Shown one piece after another: positions 1-3,605 of a stretch of DNA of 5,232 nt (the stretch's first letter is position 1; each line of letters starts with the position of its first letter). Made by a program: the position numbers and the translations under genes. The notes beneath the pieces are model-generated. The model searched no databases. It was not told the origin of the DNA and saw only the letters and a list, made by a program, of their open reading frames with translations. The stretch comes from Campylobacteraceae bacterium. GTDB taxonomy: Bacteria; Campylobacterota; Campylobacteria; Campylobacterales; Sulfurovaceae. The stretch is from NCBI GenBank assembly GCA_027063325.1, contig JAMOSA010000307.1:1-5232 (forward strand). The letters run 5' to 3'.

Positions 1-618
1 TGTATCTACAAGTACTCTATCATAATTTTGTAATTTTTGAAGAGTACTTAAAAAGTTTTGACTATGCTCTACATAGTGGTGTTCTATCTGTAAAATATTT
101 GCAAAATTTTCCAACTGTTCATAAGCTCCAGCTCTGAATGTATCAAGATTGACAAATGCTACACTCTTACTATTTTGCATAGTATATAGATACATAGCAG
201 CCATCTTTGCAATTGTTGTTGTCTTGCCAACTCCAGTTGGACCTACCATAATCATTACTTTTGAACTATTTGTTTCATCTGTTGATACTGTTAACTCTTT
301 GTCAATCTGTTCTAAAAGCAAAGATACAAGAGTCTCTTTATCTTTAGTTTCATAATCTTTGCATCTATCTAAAAGCCACTCTCTTTTTAATCCCAATTTT
401 TCAAATCTTGATATGACATCATTGACAATACTCTTGCCAATACTATTTAGATAATCTTTACTATCTATTGCAATTGTAATTTCAGATACCAACTCTCCAC
501 TACCATTTTGTATATGTCTAGCTCTTAAGAGTTTCAGGTGACTAAATGTGCCATATTTTGCTTTTGCAAGCTCAAACGCCTCTTTGGGAGTAGGTGCCAC
601 AAATGTCTCTTCGACCAT
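1..618 (-). CDS. flhF: Flagellar biosynthesis GTPase FlhF, N-terminal 206 residues (C-terminus beyond left edge)
   Basis: FlhF is an SRP-family GTPase (relative of Ffh and FtsY) at the cell pole that sets the place and number of flagella together with FlhG. The frame stays open to base 1, so the C-terminal part is missing. Visible: an N-terminal segment TFVAPTPKEAFELAKAKYG (residues 5-23) typical of FlhF, a charged linker, the G1 P-loop GPTGVGKT (126-133), the SRP-GTPase G2 motif DTFRAGAYEQL (159-169), and the beginning of G3 as VLVDT (202-206) at the edge. The P-loop comes early, so the B domain before it seems short for the family (from memory). I chose ATG at 618-616 because it gives the expected FlhF N-terminus and has AAAGGAG at 629-623, four bases upstream. 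It overlaps the end of folK by 85 nt in another frame. The position behind aroQ/folK matches Campylobacterota, where flhG, fliA and fliM usually follow. Identification is strong. Confidence 0.95.
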   Translation of the reverse strand, partial: MVEETFVAPTPKEAFELAKAKYGTFSHLKLLRARHIQNGSGELVSEITIAIDSKDYLNSIGKSIVNDVISRFEKLGLKREWLLDRCKDYETKDKETLVSLLLEQIDKELTVSTDETNSSKVMIMVGPTGVGKTTTIAKMAAMYLYTMQNSKSVAFVNLDTFRAGAYEQLENFANILQIEHHYVEHSQNFLSTLQKLQNYDRVLVDT

Positions 619-1106
619 AGGTCTCCTTTCAGACTGCACAGAGGCAAAAGTACTGAGTCTCTACTTCTGTATCCTCTATGAGGTATTTTGAGTCTTTTGA
701 AATTCAAATTTCGATTATCATAGAGAATAATATCAATATCAAGTGTTCTTGGAGCATCTTGAAAAGTTCTGACTCTACCAAATCTCTTCTCTATAAACCA
801 TAATCTTTTTAAGAGTTCAATTGGACTCAATTTGGTACTAATCTCTACAATAGCATTATAAAAATACTCTTGATCTATATATCCAAAAGGTGGATTTTTG
901 AGTATTGGTGAAGTTTGGCATATCTTGATATCTACTCTGCTATTTAGTACACTGAGTACTCTTTGAAATCTTTTGGGTGTATCTCCTATATTGCCACCAA
1001 TACCCAATATAACTCTATAATTTGAACAATTGGTATGACAGATAGAGGGATAACCCTCTACCAAAATCCAGTTACAATCTTTGCATAGAGCATTTTTACA
1101 CTTCAT
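534..1106 (-). CDS. folK: 2-amino-4-hydroxy-6-hydroxymethyldihydropteridine pyrophosphokinase (HPPK)
   Basis: FolK transfers pyrophosphate from ATP to 6-hydroxymethyl-7,8-dihydropterin, the step before dihydropteroate synthase in cytosolic folate synthesis. Seen: ILGIGGNIGD at residues 33-42 (family pattern GLGSNxGD), QTSPILKNPPFGY (64-76), FYNAIVEI (82-89), and the hallmark APRTLDIDIILYDN (118-131), whose Asp123 and Asp125 are the expected Mg-ATP ligands; the core ends at DSVLLPL near residue 156. At 190 residues it is longer than the usual ~160. About 30 N-terminal residues precede the fold; an extension there is usual in Campylobacterota, but here it holds five Cys (3, 8, 11, 23, 27). A C-terminal tail from residue 163 onward is read out of frame through the start of flhF. 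The ATG lies one base after the peptidase stop, suggesting translational coupling. An internal TTG at residue 15 is a less likely start. Confidence 0.93.
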   Translation of the reverse strand: MKCKNALCKDCNWILVEGYPSICHTNCSNYRVILGIGGNIGDTPKRFQRVLSVLNSRVDIKICQTSPILKNPPFGYIDQEYFYNAIVEISTKLSPIELLKRLWFIEKRFGRVRTFQDAPRTLDIDIILYDNRNLNFKRLKIPHRGYRSRDSVLLPLCSLKGDLWSKRHLWHLLPKRRLSLQKQNMAHLVT

Positions 1107-1107
1107 A

Positions 1108-2130
1108 CTACAAGACTACAGCTTTGCCATTTTGCATTACAACAGTATCTTCTATACGAATACCAAACTTATTTGGTATATAAATACCCGGCTCAACTGT
1201 AAATACCATTCCATCTTCTATGCGTGTTCTACTTCGAGAGGATATATATGGCATCTCATGAATATCCAACCCTACCCCATGTCCTGTTGAGTGTACAAAA
1301 TACTTTCCAAATCCAGCCTTTTCAATAATGCTTCTTGCTATTGAATCTATCTTATATGCTCTCATACCACTACGAGCTTTTGATATAGCTTTATCATGTG
1401 CTTTTAATACTGTATCATAAGCCTTTTGAATCTTTTTAGATTTAAATTTTTGGTTATAGCCAAATTCAAACTTATTATCAACATAAGCTGTTCTTGTTCT
1501 ATCTGAACAGTATCTATTGTACTTAAGTCCAGCATCAAGAAGTAAAAGAGAACCTCTTTTGAGTACTTTTGAGCTATCTGGTACAGCATGAGGTTTTGCA
1601 GCATTTGCATCTATAGCAACAATAGGCTCAAAGCTTATCTCATATTTGCCTTGGTATCTCATTAGAGTTTCAGCTTGAAAATATAGAGATTTTTCATCTT
1701 TGCCAAATCTATCTTTGGCAAACTCTTTTGCAATATTATCAAATGCAACTGCTCCAAGTTTTGCGGCATTTGAGAGATTATATATCTCAGTGCTATTTTT
1801 TATAATTCGTCTTTTGTGAGAAAAGTCTGGCTCAAAAATCCAATTGACTCTTTTTATACTCTTTAACCTCTCAAATGAGTATATACTCCACTCTTTTGGA
1901 TCAATTTTACATCTTCTTATATGACTCTTTTTTATAATCTTTACAGCCATACCAAGAGGATCTCTATCGATAATGACTCTTGCACTCTTTATACTTGTAG
2001 TAGCCTCTATCTCATATCTACTGTCTGTAAAAAACCAAGCTTCACTACCAAGTCTTAGATATATAGCATTATCATTACTATATCCACACTCATAATATAT
2101 GGCATTTTCATTACAAATTATAAAATTCAT
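1108..2130 (-). CDS. M24 family metallopeptidase (aminopeptidase P / Xaa-Pro dipeptidase-like)
   Basis: Cytosolic dinuclear-metal peptidase of the pita-bread fold, expected to cut peptides next to proline. Residues 1 to about 115 form a short creatinase-type N-terminal domain (note FTDSRYE, 34-40). Residues 120-340 are the catalytic domain. All five metal ligands are visible: Asp199 in LLLLDAGLKY, Asp210 in CSDRTRT, His284 in STGHGVGLDIHEMP, Glu313 in FTVEPGIY and Glu327 in IRIEDTVV. His181 (KPHAVP) and His291 fit the accessory active-site histidines. No signal peptide or membrane segment is seen. The length of 340 is normal for the compact bacterial members. The ATG follows the aroQ stop by five bases, and a GA-rich AAAGGG about ten bases upstream lies in the aroQ end, so it is probably coupled to aroQ. 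Its link to shikimate and folate genes looks positional rather than functional. Whether it is PepP- or PepQ-like in specificity cannot be told from sequence, so no symbol is given. Confidence 0.92.
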   Translation of the reverse strand: MNFIICNENAIYYECGYSNDNAIYLRLGSEAWFFTDSRYEIEATTSIKSARVIIDRDPLGMAVKIIKKSHIRRCKIDPKEWSIYSFERLKSIKRVNWIFEPDFSHKRRIIKNSTEIYNLSNAAKLGAVAFDNIAKEFAKDRFGKDEKSLYFQAETLMRYQGKYEISFEPIVAIDANAAKPHAVPDSSKVLKRGSLLLLDAGLKYNRYCSDRTRTAYVDNKFEFGYNQKFKSKKIQKAYDTVLKAHDKAISKARSGMRAYKIDSIARSIIEKAGFGKYFVHSTGHGVGLDIHEMPYISSRSRTRIEDGMVFTVEPGIYIPNKFGIRIEDTVVMQNGKAVVL

Positions 2131-2135
2131 CTACA

Positions 2136-2603
2136 CTAAGCCCTTTTTTGAGCCTCTTTATGAGCTTTTATTTCATTGAATATCTGTCCCATTGCAATCA
2201 TAGCCAAGTGGTATCCAAATGGTCCAGCTCCTGCTATTACACTTGCACAAACTTCTGCTGTAATGGAGTGCTTTCTAAACTCTTCTCTTGCATGAATATT
2301 GCTAAGATGTACCTCTATTACAGGTAATCTAACTGCTGAAATTGCATCTCTAATGGCAATTGAAGTGTGAGAATATGCTGCTGGATTGATAATGATACCA
2401 TCAGCATCTCCTAAACACTCTTGGATTTTATCTACAATTTCACCCTCTAAATTACTTTGAAAAAATTCTATATCTATACCATTTTCATCTGCAAATTTCT
2501 TCATCTGTTGATGAATCTGCTCTAGCTTCATTGGTCCATAAATATGTTGTTCTCTAATACCTAGCATATTTAGATTTGGTCCTTGGATTACTACTATCTT
2601 CAT
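2136..2603 (-). CDS. aroQ: Type II 3-dehydroquinate dehydratase
   Basis: Catalyses reversible trans-dehydration of 3-dehydroquinate to 3-dehydroshikimate, the third step of the shikimate pathway to aromatic amino acids and folate precursors. Small flavodoxin-like enzyme, normally a dodecamer in the cytosol. All signature blocks are present: GPNLNMLGIREQHIYG (residues 8-23) with catalytic Arg17 and Tyr22 on the mobile lid, QSNLEGEIVDKI (49-60), INPAAYSHTSIAIRDA (72-87) with substrate-binding Asn73, and EVHLSNIHAREEFRKHS (97-113) with His99 and Arg110. The length of 155 is usual; the basic tail after residue 145 is unremarkable. ATG at 2603-2601 is preceded by AAAGGA ending five bases upstream, and the methionine is immediately followed by the first beta strand (KIVVIQGPN), so the start is firm. 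It is the first gene of the leftward operon, divergent from nuoA. Shikimate and folate steps (aroQ, folK) share this operon. Confidence 0.97.
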   Translation of the reverse strand: MKIVVIQGPNLNMLGIREQHIYGPMKLEQIHQQMKKFADENGIDIEFFQSNLEGEIVDKIQECLGDADGIIINPAAYSHTSIAIRDAISAVRLPVIEVHLSNIHAREEFRKHSITAEVCASVIAGAGPFGYHLAMIAMGQIFNEIKAHKEAQKRA

Positions 2604-2632
2604 ATATATCCTTTTGGTTTAAGTAATTTTAA

Positions 2633-2658
2633 TAAAGTCTAATATTTTAGTAACTTTA
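2633..2658 (-). promoter_or_regulatory. Bulged dyad in the presumed aroQ leader
   Basis: TAAAGT-CTAA (2633-2642) pairs with TTAG (2647-2650) and ACTTTA (2653-2658), leaving a 4-nt loop TATT and a 2-nt bulge TA at 2651-2652. All ten pairs are complementary. It lies 30-55 nt upstream of the aroQ start and could be an operator or a weak leader hairpin. It lacks a U-tract and G/C stem, so it is not a terminator. Chance formation in A/T-rich sequence is quite possible. Confidence 0.3.
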
Positions 2659-2679
2659 GCTTAAAATGACCTATTTTAT

Positions 2680-2685
2680 ATTATA
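2680..2685 (-). promoter_or_regulatory. Candidate sigma-70 -10 box for the aroQ operon
   Basis: Exact TATAAT on the minus strand. Transcription would begin near 2673, giving a leader of about 70 nt before the aroQ ATG. No TTGACA-like -35 is seen at normal spacing, which is usual in Campylobacterota, whose promoters rely on the -10 and upstream A/T tracts. Other minus-strand TATAAT matches at 2758-2763 and 2794-2799 are alternatives, so the choice is tentative. Confidence 0.4.
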
Positions 2686-2696
2686 AACTTATAACT

Positions 2697-2702
2697 TATA
2701 AT
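2697..2702 (+). promoter_or_regulatory. Candidate sigma-70 -10 box for the nuo operon (distal)
   Basis: Exact TATAAT on the plus strand, about 108 nt ahead of the nuoA ATG. It forms the right arm of an inverted repeat whose left arm carries the minus-strand TATAAT at 2680-2685. No -35 consensus is visible. If used, the nuoA leader would be about 100 nt long. Confidence 0.35.
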
Positions 2703-2753
2703 ATTACTCACTTAAAACTCTTTTAGTTTACAAGTAACTATTATGTCTATATA

Positions 2754-2762
2754 TGATATTAT
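2754..2762 (+). promoter_or_regulatory. Candidate extended -10 promoter for the nuo operon (proximal)
   Basis: TGATATTAT reads as TG-N-TATTAT, an extended -10 with five of six consensus bases, followed by an overlapping TATAAA at 2760-2765. A start near 2769 would give a nuoA leader of about 40 nt, a more typical length than from the distal box. The assignment is by pattern only, in very A/T-rich DNA. Confidence 0.4.
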
Positions 2763-2809
2763 AAATCCTGTATATAGTTTTCCCCATAAAAAAATTATAA
2801 AGGTTATTA

Positions 2810-3148
2810 ATGGGTACATTTGTTATTTTTGCACTTGGTATCACAATAGGTGTATTTATACTATACTTTATAGGTACTGCCATTGCACCTTACAACCCCT
2901 CTACAATCAAAAATGAGCATTTTGAGTGTGGATTACCAGCTAGTAGTGAGCAACCCAAAAAGGCAAACTTTGGTTTTTTTGTATATGCAATTATGTTTGT
3001 AGTAGCTGATATGACTGGACTATTTTTTACTCTGTTTGTATTTAATAACTCAAAAGAGTCTTCCATAATAGCTTCAATTTTTGCCCTTATTTTGGCTATT
3101 GGAGTAACTGTAGCTATGAAGGAGTATAAAGATGCTGAAAATTCTTGA
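2810..3148 (+). CDS. nuoA: NADH-quinone oxidoreductase-type subunit A (divergent)
   Basis: Small membrane subunit of complex I that helps join the quinone module to the membrane arm. 112 residues with three hydrophobic helices at about 4-26, 54-78 and 85-103. The family loop between helices 1 and 2 is recognisable by FECG (38-41) after PYNPS. In helix 2 the usual pattern FxxAIxFxxFDxE appears as FVYAIMFVVADMTG (57-70): Asp67 is kept but the conserved Glu two residues later is Thr69. The basic/aromatic stretch before helix 2 is reduced to KKANFGF. ATG at 2810 is preceded by AAAGG at 2799-2803 and starts directly with helix 1. It is first in the nuo operon and overlaps nuoB by 17 nt. Family assignment rests on size, topology, ECG and the position before nuoB. 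It is clearly unlike the classical Campylobacter/Helicobacter NuoA and probably belongs to the second complex I type. Confidence 0.93.
   Translation: MGTFVIFALGITIGVFILYFIGTAIAPYNPSTIKNEHFECGLPASSEQPKKANFGFFVYAIMFVVADMTGLFFTLFVFNNSKESSIIASIFALILAIGVTVAMKEYKDAENS
3119..3124 (+). promoter_or_regulatory. Ribosome binding site of nuoB inside nuoA
   Basis: AAGGAG seven bases before ATG 3132, lying within the last codons of nuoA. It supports the nuoB start despite the 17-nt overlap and points to coupled translation. Confidence 0.75.
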
Positions 3149-3605
3149 TTTTTTTGAGTATGCCAGAAGTGAGAGTCTATGGATGGCACATTTTTGTACT
3201 GGTTGTTGTTCGCTGGAGATGGCTGCTGCGATGGGTCCTAGATATGATTGGGAGAGATATGGTTATATGCCAACACCTACACCAAGACAAGCAGATGTAT
3301 TGATGATAACTGGACTTGTAAGCAAAAAGATACTTCCTGCTCTTCTTAGAACTTATGCCCAAATGCCTGAACCAAAATATGTAGTAGCACTTGGAGCCTG
3401 TGCATATGATGGTGGTCCATATAATGATTCACTCTCTGTTATCAAAAATGCTACAGAGATTTTACCAGCAGATGTATTTATAGCGGGTTGTCCACCAAAA
3501 CCAGAAGCTATTATAGAGGGGTTGGAGCAAGTTAAACAAAAAATCAAAGATGGCATACCAAGTGCAGCCAGTCAAGGTGGATTATGGAAGGAGATGGAGT
3601 TTTGA
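3132..3605 (+). CDS. nuoB: NADH-quinone oxidoreductase-type subunit B (N2 cluster subunit, CxxCC variant)
   Basis: PSST/20-kDa subunit carrying the terminal [4Fe-4S] cluster N2 that passes electrons to quinone; cytoplasmic, at the membrane interface. 157 residues, typical length. Visible: ESLWMAHFCTGCCSLEMAAA (14-33), PTPRQADVLMITG (49-61) with the quinone-side Arg52, QMPEPKYVVALGACAYDGG (77-95) and DVFIAGCPPKPEAI (114-127). Cluster ligands should be Cys25, Cys26, Cys90 and Cys120. Cys22 is extra: it sits three residues before Cys25, where classical NuoB has Gly (FGLACC). The resulting CTGCC combines the complex I CC pair with the CxGC seen at the proximal cluster of [NiFe]-hydrogenase small subunits. 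The start is supported by AAGGAG at 3119-3124, although it overlaps nuoA. The stop overlaps the nuoCD TTG by three bases (TTGA). The family is certain; the electron partner is unknown. Confidence 0.96.
   Translation: MLKILDFFEYARSESLWMAHFCTGCCSLEMAAAMGPRYDWERYGYMPTPTPRQADVLMITGLVSKKILPALLRTYAQMPEPKYVVALGACAYDGGPYNDSLSVIKNATEILPADVFIAGCPPKPEAIIEGLEQVKQKIKDGIPSAASQGGLWKEMEF
3588..3593 (+). promoter_or_regulatory. Ribosome binding site favouring the TTG start of nuoCD
   Basis: AAGGAG in the end of nuoB, eight bases before TTG 3602. The next in-frame ATG (3614) would have 20 bases of spacing to this site, or 14 to the weaker GGAG at 3596-3599. Spacing therefore favours TTG. Confidence 0.55.

Larger units (their letters stand above)
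2604..2809. other. A/T-rich divergent intergenic region aroQ / nuoA
   Basis: 206 nt between the two divergent start codons, dominated by A and T, with no credible reading frame or RNA gene. It must hold promoters for both operons. Directly visible are several exact TATAAT hexamers on both strands, a 7-nt tandem repeat ACTTATA x2 (2687-2700), an inverted repeat with 7-nt arms (2680-2686 and 2696-2702) and a bulged dyad (2633-2658). With this base composition some of these are expected by chance. Confidence 0.8.

Noticed and set aside
149..355. 68-codon plus-strand frame with hydrophobic stretch
   Set aside because: Lies opposite the FlhF P-loop coding sequence; the hydrophobic look comes from reading Lys/Glu/Asn-rich codons in reverse.
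1404..1610. 68-codon minus-strand frame inside the M24 peptidase gene
   Set aside because: Alternate frame of a gene with all catalytic residues intact; no independent start signal.
2715..2729. Small hairpin AAACT-N5-AGTTT in the intergenic region
   Set aside because: Only five A/T-rich pairs without a U-tract; expected by chance, not a terminator.
2794..2799. Minus-strand TATAAT just upstream of nuoA
   Set aside because: Too far from aroQ (about 190 nt) and within the nuoA leader; a likely chance match in A/T-rich DNA.
2890..3189. 99-codon minus-strand frame opposite nuoA
   Set aside because: It mirrors nuoA, has no recognisable motif or ribosome binding site, and nuoA itself has clear family features.
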